A stretch of 64,000 nucleotides of DNA from Warburgia ugandensis (taxonomy: Eukaryota; Streptophyta; Magnoliopsida; Canellales; Canellaceae). The stretch is taken from NCBI GenBank assembly GCA_035236585.1, contig CP141136.1, positions 57,863,136-57,927,135 of the forward strand, given 5' to 3'. Shown in pieces: positions 48,020-63,298 of the stretch. Position numbers and translations under genes: made by a program. The notes beneath the pieces are model-generated. The model had not been told where the DNA came from. It saw only the letters and a list, made by a program, of their open reading frames with translations, and searched no databases. How positions within the stretch are numbered: the stretch's first letter is position 1; each line of letters opens with the position of its first letter.

Positions 48020-49530
48020 ACCTTTCAAGATGATATGACGCCCATTCGCTCTGAAATGCATGGTCAGATTATGAAAATTTGCTGAAATCTCTCTTAAGGT
48101 TTCTAGCCATGCTACCCGCAGGACCATGTTTGCTCCGCCAAGGTCGAGCGGGTAGAATTCTTGAACCACCGTGATCCCTCGCATATTCAATTTTATCTGC
48201 CAACAGATGCCTTGCCCTTTGATGCAGTGACTGTTCCCCACTTGTACTCTGAACAAACATGATTGATCCACTGTCAAATGGAGTTTTTCGACTAATGGGT
48301 TGGAGATGAAGTTGTGGGAAGCTCCACTGTCAATCAAGACTACCACCTCCCTCTTTTCAATTAGTCCCTTTAGTTTCATCGTGCCTCCTGTCATGAAACC
48401 TGAAATGGAGTTTAAGAATAACTCTAGAAGTTGGTTATCTTTTGTCATGTTGTCGTCTCTGTCTGCTGGAGTGATTTCCATCTCATCGTCTTCATCGTCG
48501 GCGAGGAGCAGCACTTACAATTGTCAATTTTTACATCGGTGGCCCAGTGGATATTTCTCGGCACATCTATAACATAATCCTTGGGATCTCCTTTGTTGTA
48601 ACTCAACATCTGTGAGTTTCCTTAAGGGTTCCCTTTTTCTGACAAGTTGTACATTGACATTCTTTTCTTAATTGGTTCCCATATGGAAACCCTTGTTTCT
48701 CTCATGGTTGGGGAAGAAGATGGGTGACTTACCAAAATGTCCCTACAAAGATACTCCCATCAACCCTCCTTTCGACTGAACATGGATAGGTCCAGTCATT
48801 CTTGAGCCAGCATCCTGTCTAATTGGACGGACCTCTATTCGGTCCAACGCCATGTTCTTCTCTTCTATTTTGTGGGCTAAATCCATAAGCCCATATAAAG
48901 ATGCAGGCTTGAATAATTTTATTTTGGCCTTGATATCTTCCTAAAGCCCATTCAAGAAGGCTCTCTTCAATAGATCGTCGTAAAGATCACTTAGGTGACC
49001 AGAGAGAAGCTTGAATGACCAGAGATACTCAGCGACACTTCCAGTCTGCCTCAAAGCCAGAAGAGATTCATAATCATTGTCTCATTCAGAAGATCGAAAA
49101 CAATGCAGCAGGGATGACCAGAAAGAATCCCATGATCAGAAGGGATTTCTTGATTACATCCATAAAAACCAGGAGAGAGCATCTCCCTCCATGCAAATGG
49201 TTGCTGCTGGTATCTTCTCCTCGTCGGATATGTGGTTGACCTAAAAATATCATTCAGCTCTACATAACCAACCATAGGGATCTTGGCAATCGAACACTGG
49301 CAAATCCAATCTCCTCCCTTGAAACTCATGACGGTGATGATCCCTCGACAAGATGGAACTCCTTCTATCTGAGGGTTCTCCCTCTTCCGTAGTCCTATGC
49401 TGATCTCCACATTCCTCTAACATTTCTCTATTCTTGATCCATTCTCTTATTTCTACTAGATATTTACCGAATGCATTTACATTCGTTTGTAATCTCCCCA
49501 TGTTTTCCCTCAAGAATGGTGTTTGGGGCA
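48020..49530 (-). pseudogene. Gag and protease of the chimeric gypsy element
   Basis: Gag motifs in order on the minus strand: RRLDLPVFDCQDPYGWLCRA, MEGDALSWF, LLALRQTGSVAEYLWSF, KRAFLNGL, GLMDLAHKIEEKNMAL, then knuckle-like GLCYRCAEKYPLGHRCKN and [13 protein letters not shown]. Protease follows with [15 protein letters not shown] and the [11 protein letters not shown] and [13 protein letters not shown] blocks. Several frameshifts and stops break gag; protease to ATPase is one open frame of 231 codons (48514-47819). This is the CCHC-variant gag style (RCxEKYxPGHxC) of chromodomain gypsy elements. Confidence 0.85.
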
Positions 49531-49664
49531 AAATTGTTCAAATCCCAATTTTCCTTACAAGTAAGCGTAGTAGATAAAAGCAATGCTTGGGTTGGGTTTG
49601 AGTTAAAAGACAACCTAGCTATCTCATGCTTCTTCAATTGTCTCTCTCTTATCACTCTGCCTTT

Positions 49665-49744
49665 GTCAAGATGGCTGAGTTCTTCTAAGGCACCAGTTTC
49701 AGGTACTGGTTTGAAAGGGCATGGGTTCAAATCGCATTCTTGAC
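49665..49744 (+). tRNA. tRNA-Leu(CAG)-like sequence, probably a pseudogene
   Basis: 80 nt with a perfect 7-bp acceptor stem (GTCAAGA/TCTTGAC), anticodon stem CCAGT/ACTGG and loop TTCAGGT (anticodon CAG), a long variable arm as in class II tRNAs, and a T loop GGTTCAAATC. The D loop lacks the GG pair (TTCTTCTAA instead of TGGTCTAA), the T stem has one mismatch, and no TTTT terminator follows. Either a decayed gene or tRNA-derived insertion next to the chimeric gypsy element. Confidence 0.7.
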
Positions 49745-49799
49745 AAAAGTTTCTACTTTCAATATGCCAAGTTATATAAAATTTTTGTTATCATGAGAA

Positions 49800-50470
49800 A
49801 ATGTTTTCTTTTTTAATCCCATCCTTGACAGAAGTTCTCTATATATAAAAAATTTGTCATAGAAGGTGGTTATCTTTTTTAATATTAAGGGTATTGGTGG
49901 TTCCTAGGGAACATCTTGATAAGTTGATAATATGAAAATTTGTGCTATCTTGAGAAGCCAATAATATGAAAATTCCATGCCATCCTATTTTAACCATATT
50001 TTAATGTTGAAGGAGCATTGGCAATTCTAGAGATAGTAGTTTTTTCTTTTTCTTTTTCTTTTTTGGTATAGCAGGGGCAATGGTAGTCCTTAGGGACAAG
50101 ATGAGACATCTCGAGAAGTTGTTTCCTTTTTTAGTATAAAAGGGCACTAGTGGCTCTTAGGGAAGATCCTGATAAGTCAGTAATATAAATTTTTTGTGCT
50201 AAGGTAATATGAAAATTCTATATCTAATTGTCCTAAACAAGGTCCTTGTCCCGTTTTCTATCAAACAAATTATGTGTCATCTTTTAGTATAAAAGAAGCA
50301 TTAGTAGTTCTTAGGGATAGGATGAAACATCTCGAAAAGTTAGTTATACAAAATTTTATGTCATCCTATCTCAAAGAAGGTCTTTGTCTTGTCTTCTTCC
50401 ATACAAATTTTGTGTCATTCTATCTTAAACAAGATTCTTGTCCCATTTTGTTCTAAACACCCTAAGTTCA
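49800..50470 (+). repeat. Degenerate tandem array, units of roughly 100-150 bp
   Basis: Phrases such as TTTTTTAGTATAAAAGGGCA, GTAGTCCTTAGGGACAAGAT, GACATCTCGAGAAGTT and AACAAGGTCCTTGTCCC recur four to six times with variable spacing. No coding potential. Confidence 0.6.
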
Positions 50471-50479
50471 AGACAAGGA

Positions 50480-53232
50480 GCTTCCCAAATAATTTGTTAT
50501 TTTTCTTAAAAAAACATTAAATGCTACTACTTAAAAATGTGTAAGTGTAGATATTAAATTTTAGACTACTTATTAATTTCAAAGACCCACACTTTGTTTT
50601 CATGCTATAAATAGACCTCACTTGGTTTTGCAAAAGAAACATCTCAAGAAGGATTCAAAATGGCCTAATAACCACCAAACAATTCGCCAAAATACCAAAA
50701 AATTACCTATTAACTTGGCAATTGTAAAGTTTAAAGTCAAACTTTATAGTCATAAAAGTTACCATTTGGATCAATCTTAACCCTTATTTCATACCAAATA
50801 TGATACATTAATTGCTTTCCAAAAATATGAGACATAAGCCTTACAATTGTAGACTTAATATACCAAAAACTTTACAATCATAAGGTGGAACGCTCTTACA
50901 TAGTGACTATCCAAGGTTACTTTATCAAAACCTAGAGAAGTTTTTGACATTGCCTTCATTTGTGTTTAGAATTACTATTTGTGCCATCACCAATTTTTAT
51001 AAATAGGAGATCTTTTACCGCCTTTGGAGAATGATTTAGCATGGAAATAGAAGAAATGAAGTAGAAAATCTTATCCAAGTATCTTTCTTGCATTCTTTTC
51101 ACCACTTATTCTCTAATTATCTCTCTTTCTTACTTAGTTTTAGTTTTCTCTTGCATGTAGATTAAGGATTAAGATCTTAATTTGGAAAAAACTCTAATGA
51201 AATTTCTAGAGGTTCTCTTAGAGCAAGAATCTTAATCCTTAAACTACATAAGACATAATAATTGAATTACATAGGGGATAGTGAAATCTCTATCCTTAAG
51301 ATTAATTCAATCCTCATTCATATAATAAGAAATTTCTTTTTACTCTATTTTTCATCATCTTTTTTGCATTTAGATAATAAAATAAGATTTCTAATTAGAA
51401 ATTTTCTATAGTAGACTTTCTAATAGAATTACCATCTTATTTTCTAAATTGGCCACAATTTTGCTTTCTTCCCTTCAAAGCCTAGAGGGATTAGTGGACT
51501 CTCTAATCCCCTTTGATGAGTAAAAAGCATTCTAACTCCTAGAACAAAGAGTTAGTTTTTTCATAAATAATTTTCATGCACTAGTTTCTTCATTTCAATC
51601 TCCTTTTTTATTTTCATTTCCTTTTTACTCTCTTCCCTTGGATCCTAAGATGAAACCTAAGTATCCTAAAGAAGACATCTAGGTTTTTTGGGTTCTAGCC
51701 TAATAGGTTTGTTTTCATAAAGGTTGAAGCTAAAGGATGTTGGATATTCAATTACTAGATAGATCCCCTAGAACTTTCTAAAACATTCTTTCATTCACTT
51801 GAATTTACATCCTTTTTAGAGTGAGGCATCAAAGATAGACAGTTTCTCATGGTCTTTTTATTGAAGAAGACACTCTAAAATCAAGAACTTCTAAAGGAAA
51901 GATCTAGTATAATGTATGTGACACTTTTCCTGAAGCTAGAAGATAATTTGATTTTCATATGTTTTATTTTCTCATAGTTCCTTTTTTTTTATAATGAAGT
52001 TGAAGGAAGAAAGGATTTGTTTCCATCACATTTGATGGGAAACATCTTCTTTTTAGAGCAAGCAACACTTTCTTTCTCTTAGTAAGCACCCTAAGCTAAA
52101 ATGCATATTTCAATTCCCCTGTATCCAATTCATTTACATGTTTCAATTATCTTGTACAGTTTACTCCTGTTCTCAATTTCCAAGGATCATGTTACGACCA
52201 AGTTTTCAATTTTAGCATGCATTTGTTTTCTTAGTTAATTTCATGTTTCTAATGTCTCTTGCATTTTAATTCATTTATTTAGTCTCTAGCAAGGCATCCT
52301 CATCATTCTAAACATTTCTTGTTCGTACTTCTGCCATATTTGATTCATTCCATGTCAAATTCATGCATACTTCCAACTCATTTACATCAAGCACTTTAGT
52401 TGTTTGATCCATGCTCACTTTATATTTGTTCTTTGTTCAAGCCTAGATCATCTTTCCAATTTATGTCATTTCTTATGACTCTAGTTTCATCTTTATGATT
52501 CTAGCCTTGGAAAGCTCCTCCCATTTCTATGATTTTCATATATCTTAATCATTCTTGTTTATTGTTCATTTCCATGACTAGTTATAGAACAAGTCTCTAA
52601 TTTCATTCACATGTTTCTTAGAATGTGATATGTAGTACATGCATTTTTAGTTTCTCATATAGTTGTATGCATTAGTATTCATTGTTTGTTTACAATCTTC
52701 ATTACGATGCATAATTTGCTCTTTCCTATGTTTATTATGTTAATATGAATGTGTGTGTACTTTTTCTTTAAATGACTTACTTTAAATGTTCATCTTTATG
52801 CTCTCATTCTAGGTTATCAATTTAGTGAAAGAAAAATTCAAACTAACTAAGTTTTCAATAGAAGAAAAAGGGTTTTGATTTGCTTGCATCTTGTACCGCT
52901 TTAATTCTTGAAGATGTCCAAACTTAGATATTTAGTTTAGTGAACTTATTTGAGTCATTAAGTACCTAGGGAGCCCTTTTCACCTTAGGTGACAACTTCC
53001 CCCCAATCTAAGGAGGTCTAAATAAATCTGGTTAGAAACATAAATAATTAGAAAATATTAAGCTAATTCTAGTGACCCTTTTCCTCAACAATTATTATCT
53101 AGATTAAAAGAGACACTTGAATTTCATAAGCCATTCTTAATCAAATATGAAACTACAAATGTTATCATAGGGTAAGATGATAAAACATTTTTTGGACTTG
53201 TGTGGTGCTTAGAACATGCCAATAGTTTAGCT
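50480..53232 (+). repeat. AT-rich sequence that may be a long Tat/Ogre-type LTR
   Basis: No ORFs. The right end (GGACTTGTGTGGTGCTTAG...CCAATAGTTTAGCT) runs into a Tat/Ogre-like primer site, so the sequence left of it would be LTR. TATAAATAG motifs occur near 50607 and 51000. The left limit is unknown and no second LTR is in the window. Confidence 0.35.
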
Positions 53233-53254
53233 TGGTGACTCTGTTAGGATGTCC
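53233..53254 (+). other. Candidate primer binding site of a Tat/Ogre-like element
   Basis: TGGTGACTCTGTTAGGATGT resembles the TGGCGACTCTGCTGGGGA site used by Tat/Ogre/Athila-type elements, with a few transitions. Motif match only. Confidence 0.4.
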
Positions 53255-53920
53255 CTTAGTTTATGTTTGCTTTTCATGAGATTGATGACTTAAAAAGCAT
53301 GTAAGGATAATCTGTTCGCAAATAAAGTAAGTCATTTCCTTTGTGTTTACTTTTCTCACACTTACACAATTCACTCATACATTGCATAATCATGGCTTTT
53401 ATATATTCATACCCCTGTCCTACAAACTTAGTGCTCACTAAAGTAGGCCTTTGTTTAACAATACAACATACTAGGGATATAGACGAAAGGTTCAACTCGT
53501 ACCCTTACACCTACGAGTGTATAAAAAAGGAATCAAGTAGTTATGTATAAGTGACCAATGAGGTATGTTGGTAAAACATTTGCTAAGGGAATCCAAGCTG
53601 TAAGCCTTGCATACTCATAAATATCATGTTCATGTAGTCAACATAGAAAGCTTTATGATCTCCCATGCTGGTTAGGACACATACCATATATTTTCAAGGA
53701 TGTGCTCTTCCAATATCTGGAATTCTTACATCTTTAATAGTAATGTCATTCCAAGCATCTCAATTCTTCTTGAATAATTTCATTAAAAAAAAAAAGTTCC
53801 ACACAATTTGGAAAAAATCCTTAAAATGTTAAAAAAATTTAGAGTTCTCAAAAACCAAAATATTTTTTCAATCCTAAATTTCTAAGAAAAAGAAAATTTT
53901 CCTTCATCCATCTCCCTCAG
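53255..53920. other. Unassigned AT-rich stretch
   Basis: Lies between the candidate primer site and a reversed LTR. It could be leader of the Tat/Ogre-like element, but no gag motif is seen. Confidence 0.4.
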
Positions 53921-57859
<3,939 letters not shown>

Positions 57860-57939
57860 TCAAGAAAGAGGAAGATGACTTGCTCTCTCTTTTGGATCTT
57901 TTAAGGAGAAAAGCTTGAAGCTCTAGAGAAGAGATTTAA

Positions 57940-57941
<2 letters not shown>

Positions 57942-58010
<69 letters not shown>

Positions 58011-58042
58011 TCTTTTTTTTTCTTTCCAAAAATCAGTGTAAT

Positions 58043-58113
<71 letters not shown>

Positions 58114-58131
58114 GTCTCTCTCTCTCTCTCT
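57942..58131. repeat. Inverted CT / GA / CT microsatellite cluster
   Basis: (CT)n 57942-58007, 38 bp of spacer, (GA)n 58046-58109, then (CT)n 58115-58131. CT and GA arms of about 64-66 bp are complementary and could form a long hairpin. Confidence 0.97.
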
Positions 58132-58911
58132 TTACATTTCATCTTAAAGAAGGAAATCTCTCTTCAAAATCCAATTTCTTAAAGGAAAATTAATTCCCTC
58201 TTCCCTTCTAATTTCTTGAAATAAGATTTTTTTTAAAGTACATTCTTCTTTCAAAATATTTTCTAAAATAAGTTCCCTTTCTATGTCACTAAACCCTATT
58301 TTTACTTCATTTTAGGTAATCGTTGCTTCGAAAAAGAAGTGAGTCCTTACTGTTCGAGTTTTAGTAAGAATTCAAAGTCTTCCTCCACCAAATTTTCCTA
58401 CCTCATTCACTTTGCCTCTCTAGGTCAAATAATTCATGGTAGACAACAACCTTGATGTTGAGCTAGGAGCCCTTTAGGCTAATTTCAGTGGTGCCCTCAC
58501 TCGAATGGACTAACTTGTCATAGAGAATGAGCAATAGCCTTGAGCTAGTTAAGCAAGGCCCTAATAAAACCTTTATGAAGTTTATAGAAATCTGCTAGAA
58601 AACTGCGCAGAAAATGAGAGCGATCTCATCCAAAGAAGAACAATTTAGTCTTATCTTACAAGCCTTAACTCTAATTACATGTCCATCATTTGTCACTATC
58701 GTTTCCATACTGTCGATGTGTTTAAGAAATATTAAAAAAGGGCTGACTGCAATATCATTCAAGGCTTCTACACTCTAGAATCCAAGAAAATTGAACCCAA
58801 AGCTAAGGAGTCCCCTCCACTAAGATAGGCCAATCATGTTTAGTATGTCTCTGCCCAACCCGGTTGCATCTTGACCCCTCCTGTAATTGCAGAACTTAAT
58901 TTTTGTCCTTT
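58132..58911. other. Unassigned, weakly coding-like stretch
   Basis: Between about 58430 and 58830 short readable segments (NNLDVELGAL, IENEQ, LYEVYRNLLENCAENE) are separated by stops. Composition suggests a decayed retroelement gag, but I cannot name a family. Confidence 0.3.
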
Positions 58912-59100
58912 CACTACTAAGTTTGGGGCTTTTAAAGATGGCAAAAAGAAGATGATTTTTAGATGTATACACTTTTAAAGTCGATTTAGAATTGAATTCT
59001 TCTTTGATCGATTTTTTAAGATGGTTAAATAGAAGACGATTTTGGAACCGTCTTCGATATGTGTTTTTAATTGACTTTAAAACTCTCCCATCTAGTAGTG
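58912..59100. mobile_element. 189-bp miniature CACTA element
   Basis: Begins CACTACTAAG and ends TCTAGTAGTG, with TTT on both sides (58909-58911 and 59101-59103), the 3-bp duplication expected of CACTA transposons. Inside are AAGATGG/CCGTCTTC-type inverted motifs. It shares its right end with the larger element at 20638-23010. It encodes no protein and depends on an autonomous element. Confidence 0.82.
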
Positions 59101-59103
59101 TTT

Positions 59104-59744
59104 GCCACACTAATTACTTACCTATTCCTAAGTCAATCCTCAAATGTCTATCTGTAACAAACTTATGACTAGAACCCACTACCAAAAATCCTCAGTCCAT
59201 CAAACTAGCAAAAGCCAAACCATTGAGCCCTTGGTACTCACCGAACCTTTATTCATATTGGGATGACCTTGTCATAGGCTAGCAAGAATGCCTCTTTCAC
59301 ACCCAAAAATTCTATTTTAGAAAGAATCGCCATTGATCCAAAACAATTTCTATGCACACCACAGTGGCTTAGGCCACAACACTGATGAAATCTAAGGCAC
59401 AAGATCCAGGACCAGATTGAGGGAGGCCAAGTGAGTATTGCTGAGCAACCCGATGTTCACACATAATCTTTGCCAAATTAGCATTAGGTCCCTCCTCCAC
59501 AAAATCAACCAATCCAAGTTGTCATTGTCATTTTGAGGTCTAAGATCACCCTTGCAAAATCATTGACGCGATTGACTATGAAGAAGATGAAATTGGTCCT
59601 AGTGACCCCCTTCCTTGGGTAGATTGGGAATCTCCACCATGTTCAACTTGTTAAAATAATTTAGATTAAAAGATGTGAAACCACTCTCCTTGCCAGCAAT
59701 TATAGACACCAAGCTATCTTTATATATATGATGTGGATTTATTA
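59104..59744. other. Unassigned, weakly coding-like stretch
   Basis: Segments such as RIAIDPKQFLCTPQWL and a DEIGPSDPLPWVDWE-like run read through several frames. It probably belongs to a decayed retroelement adjoining the copia remnant. Not identifiable by eye. Confidence 0.3.
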
Positions 59745-60435
59745 TCGGATACCTCTCATTATCATTCGATGGTCTGATCTTGGCAATATACTAACTAAGA
59801 CGACCTGATATTGCTTTATGCGTGAGTCAGGAGTACCAGTTCATGCACGCCCCCCACACAGCCCATCTTCAGGCCGTTAAAAGAACATTTTGGTTTTTGA
59901 AGGAAACTGAATATTGGCATACGTTTTACACGATCCAAATTGTTAAATTTCACGGCATTTGAAATGCATGTTGGGCTGGATGACCTGATGATAAGTGTTC
60001 TACAGGTGGCTTTTGCATATATCTTGGCTGAAACTTAATAGTCTCGAGGGCATCTAAGAAATAGAACCTACAGTCTCAAGATCTAGCATTGCGGCTAAAC
60101 ATAGATGATTAGCCACTACCATTGCCGAGGTTGCTTGGATTCAACAACTACTGAAGAAAGATTGGAATATGTCTCTACAAGCCGCCTTTTCTACTATTTA
60201 CCAACCAGGATACTATTTGTTTGGTTGCAAACGTGATATTCCTGCAAGAATTATACATATGGAGATTGACTATCACTTCATTAGGAAGTGTAACAGGGGT
60301 GCACTATCGGTTTGATTTGTCCCTTCGTCATCTCAAGTTGCAAATATTTTTACCAAAGCATTTGCAAGCAGAGATTTCATACCTCTGCCTGTCAAGCTGA
60401 CTCTGATTCCTCCTCACAGTTAAATTGAGGGAAGG
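59745..60435 (+). pseudogene. Ty1/copia pol remnant (RT end and RNase H)
   Basis: Recognisable copia text over three frames: PDIALCVSQEYQFMHAPHTA, HLQAVKRTFWFLKETEYW, CSTGGFCIYLG, NLIVSRASKK, TVSRSSIAAKHR (for TVSRSSxEAEYR), EVAWIQQLLKK and the ADIFTK-like QVANIFTKAF. Many stops and frameshifts. It ends TTGAGGGAAGG (60425-60435), the polypurine tract, followed by a TGTTGAGGATAAT LTR start at 60436; the LTR limit downstream is unclear. Confidence 0.78.
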
Positions 60436-61607
60436 TGTTGAGGATAATCATTGGAAATGAAGGAGAAAATGTTGTATTATTACTTTATTGATAAATACTT
60501 CCATCACACCAAGATCTTTCATGAAAATCATCAAGAATAAGAGACTAGATGCGGAAGCGTACCTAAATCCATAAGACCGGATGTGATTCTTAAGTCTTAC
60601 AGTTCCTGATCTTCTAAATTGATGAGTATGAACTTTTCGGCGAATGGTGTTCTCTCTTTTCTGATGATGAGATGTTAGAAAAGAATTATATGTATGATTT
60701 GTGGATCATAACTATTTATAAATGTATCCCCTTTTCTTATTTTTTATTTTAGTCTATCATAAAATAAAAATTAGAGATTAGGTATCTATACATAAGAAAC
60801 CCATACCTTTTGAAAAGATTTTGGCCCATTTAACCTTAAAACTTATTTAATTATTTTAATTTAGGCTAAACTTATATGATAATATATAATATGCAATATA
60901 TTGCAATAATTTTTTCCTCCAAATTCTCTCTTATCAGATAAGATGAATCTTATCTTATTATCCTATAAATCCAAACTCACACGATGTGTCCATAAATACA
61001 TAAATGGATGTACGATCCAAGCAGGCAAACTGATTGGGATCATTTGAAACTTCCCACTCATCGACCTACGAGAGATCATGTTTACCTAATTAATATATAA
61101 TTTGACATCATTAAGGTAAGATCGTAGGAATCCAGAACCTTCCTGCATAGGGAAGGTCCATGAGAAGTCCCATGTATAGGTTTCTATTACTGACACGCGC
61201 AACTTGGCAGCATTCCTGTCCACACATTGAAACAGGAATATATATACACGTTGCGTCCTCCATTACAGATGGCGCATAGAAGGATTCAAACAAGAGGCTG
61301 ACAGCCGGAGAGCAAACGAAAAATTGTTGCTAATTATGGAAACAAGAGAGCCAAAGAACTGGCTTCAAAACAATAGATTCGATGAGCCCAAGAGAACTGA
61401 ACTGGTAATAAGACAACTCCTTGACCGCATGTAATCCCGTACTTACACGCCTTTAGAGGAGACAAAAGTGACAACGTGCTCTTCACCGTTTCCCGACGTT
61501 CTAAACCAATGTTTACATGAGTATCTAGCACTGTTTCTTCTCTCTGTTTGTCATGTCTACACAGAAGGATATGAAATGGTAAAAATCTCAGTCTGTTTCG
61601 TTCATCG
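60436..61607. other. LTR start of the copia remnant and AT-rich DNA
   Basis: TGTTGAGGATAAT follows the polypurine tract and is an LTR-like start; the end could be at TTCCATCA (about 60500) if truncated. A TCTTATCAGATAAG near 60940 resembles the LTR start at 30371. No genes seen. Confidence 0.45.
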
Positions 61608-61970
61608 ATGAACCCGACAGTGCCGGACGTTGATTCCACGGTGACCGCCGCCGACAAAGTAGAGATCTGGCGATCTGATCCAAGCCGTGGAGATGTTCAG
61701 CTGCTACCTGAAAACAGCAGCATTGACGTGTCTTGGGGTAATCATCCTCGCATTTCCTTGAATTCAGAGGAAGACGGTTGTTCTGAGATATTTAAGGCTT
61801 TAGAAGACATCGAACTTCATCCCTCTATTCTTCCATCGAGTTTTACAACTGAATTAGGGAGGAGTATTGATCAAAATCCAGAACGTGCCATAACCGAGGA
61901 AGGAAATCCTAGCGGTGGCAAGGAGAAAACTGTAGACAGCATGGCAGATCCCAACTATAGTCAGACGCGA
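61608..61970 (+). CDS. Unrecognised exon-like ORF
   Basis: ATG at 61608 opens 121 codons rich in Ser, Glu and Asp (MNPTVPDVDSTVTAADKVEI..., SEEDGCSEIFKALEDIELH...) up to CAGACGCGA, followed by GTAAGCC, a good donor site. Beyond it the frame runs into an intronic-looking (CT)n tract, so the coding part likely ends at 61970. No membrane segment, signal peptide or known motif. It has balanced base use unlike the flanking AT-rich DNA, which favours a true first exon, but no second exon was identified. Confidence 0.4.
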
Positions 61971-61996
61971 GTAAGCCTCCGTCCAATTCTAGTCCT

Positions 61997-62000
<4 letters not shown>

Positions 62001-62073
<73 letters not shown>
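62001..62073 (+). repeat. (CT)n microsatellite
   Basis: About 36 pure CT units 30 bp after the candidate donor site at 61971. Confidence 0.98.
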
Positions 62074-62076
<3 letters not shown>

Positions 62077-62084
62077 TACGTTAA

Positions 62085-62887
62085 CTTTGTTCATGTGCCT
62101 GTTAATGGTTTGTTTCGGAGAGGAAGTTACGCCACACGTATTTTTCAATGATCTAGGCAATCAGCATTCATTCTAGGTGATATGCCTTTGATGAGCCAAT
62201 GCACCAAAATCTGGACGCAGGACACAATTGAAAATTCCATGTCTTAATTTATGGCTTCTATTATCAAACAAAAGCTCACAAATCAAAGGCTTACAAGATA
62301 GTAATGTACAAGGTTCAATTCTTATGCATGGTTGATCCACAGCAATGCCAACATATTGAAAAAGTGGGCCTGACAATTACTTCACCTGCTCATATATTTT
62401 CACTAGGGTTGCACACTTTCCTAGCTGCTATGTGGTGGAAACCGGGCAAGTACAGGGTGATCCGATATGTATGTTTTGATGCCCCAATTAAGAGAAACAA
62501 TGCCTATATGGCGAGCACGCTTGCTATGGGTGAACCATTTGCCAAAGCCAGAATCCATCTAATGACCTTAAAGGGGATTCAGCTTCCGAACAAATGGTTC
62601 AGATCATTGACATACTGGGTCCCGCTGGCATTTTAGCCCGCTATGGCGGGTCCGACTGTATCTTAACACCAAAGGTTCAAACGACTACATTCGCACTGTT
62701 GGGTCGTCGATCGCAGCACCGATGGCGGTGGTGGTCCTCCAACCAGTTAAAGGGGAAAACGCAAAAATTTGACTTGAACAATGTGAGCAGGTAAAAGTTG
62801 TACAGTTCTGGAGTCTTGGTAAGAGAGTGTGCTTACCCATCACAAAATCAATGCAATTAGACTATCCCAACCATCGTTTTGTTTTGG
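62085..62887. other. Unassigned stretch with short ORFs
   Basis: Higher GC than nearby DNA and two overlapping plus-strand ORFs (62304-62636 and 62594-62794), but no recognisable family, exon borders or repeat ends. It may hold further exons of the gene starting at 61608. Confidence 0.4.
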
Positions 62888-63220
62888 TGTTAGGTGCAGC
62901 AGTTAGGATTTGAGCACAAAAAAGCAATTGCACACAGGACATAGAGATTTATGTGGTTCGGCTATGTATAGCCTACATCCACGAGAGGAGTGAAAATTTT
63001 CACTATAAGAGAGATTACACCCGTTTTTATTCTGATGATTTTGGCTCTGCCTCTAGTCCTATTTATAGAGGTCAGATGTGGTGAAAAGTTTTCTAGTAGG
63101 ATTCTAATCCTACTTTCCTTTTTCTTCTCTGATTAGGACTCCTAATCAAGATTATATTTAACTAACTTGCCTTAATTTTGCAGGATTCTTTGAGCGTGAT
63201 TATAGGGATGGACTTCATCA
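62888..63220 (-). repeat. 3' LTR of a minus-strand copia element
   Basis: On the minus strand it starts TGATGAAGTCCATCCC directly after a polypurine tract and ends CTGCTGCACCTAACA, 333 bp. A TATAAATAG lies near 63057-63070 on the minus strand. The partner LTR is beyond the window. Confidence 0.75.
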
Positions 63221-63233
63221 ATTCTCCCCCTCC
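63221..63233 (-). other. Polypurine tract of the copia element
   Basis: GGAGGGGGAGAAT on the minus strand, just upstream of the LTR start. Confidence 0.8.
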
Positions 63234-63298
63234 ATTCTCATGTCATACTCCACTAGTTTGAACTCATGCCTATTATGTTTTTATATAATAGTAGCTTC

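Larger units (their letters stand above)
46826..49530 (-). mobile_element. Gypsy retrotransposon that captured a plasma-membrane H+-ATPase
   Basis: Minus-strand order: gag, CCHC-like knuckle, protease, then a spliced H+-ATPase segment (48019-46953), then a chromovirus integrase tail (FPDFHLEDKVAV). RT, RNase H and most of integrase are absent, replaced by the ATPase. Both junctions keep the reading frame. The element would need trans-supplied enzymes. Maize Bs1 is the known case of an LTR element carrying a cellular H+-ATPase fragment. Five in-frame stops in the ATPase and tail sit where family members have Trp or Gln (TGG or CAG to TAG), pointing to C-to-T type decay after an open chimera existed. 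Confidence 0.85.

Noticed and set aside
49665-49744. Reading the tRNA-Leu complement as the primer binding site of the minus-strand gypsy element
   Set aside because: The required TGG start is TTT here, and similarity spans the whole tRNA, not only its 3' end.
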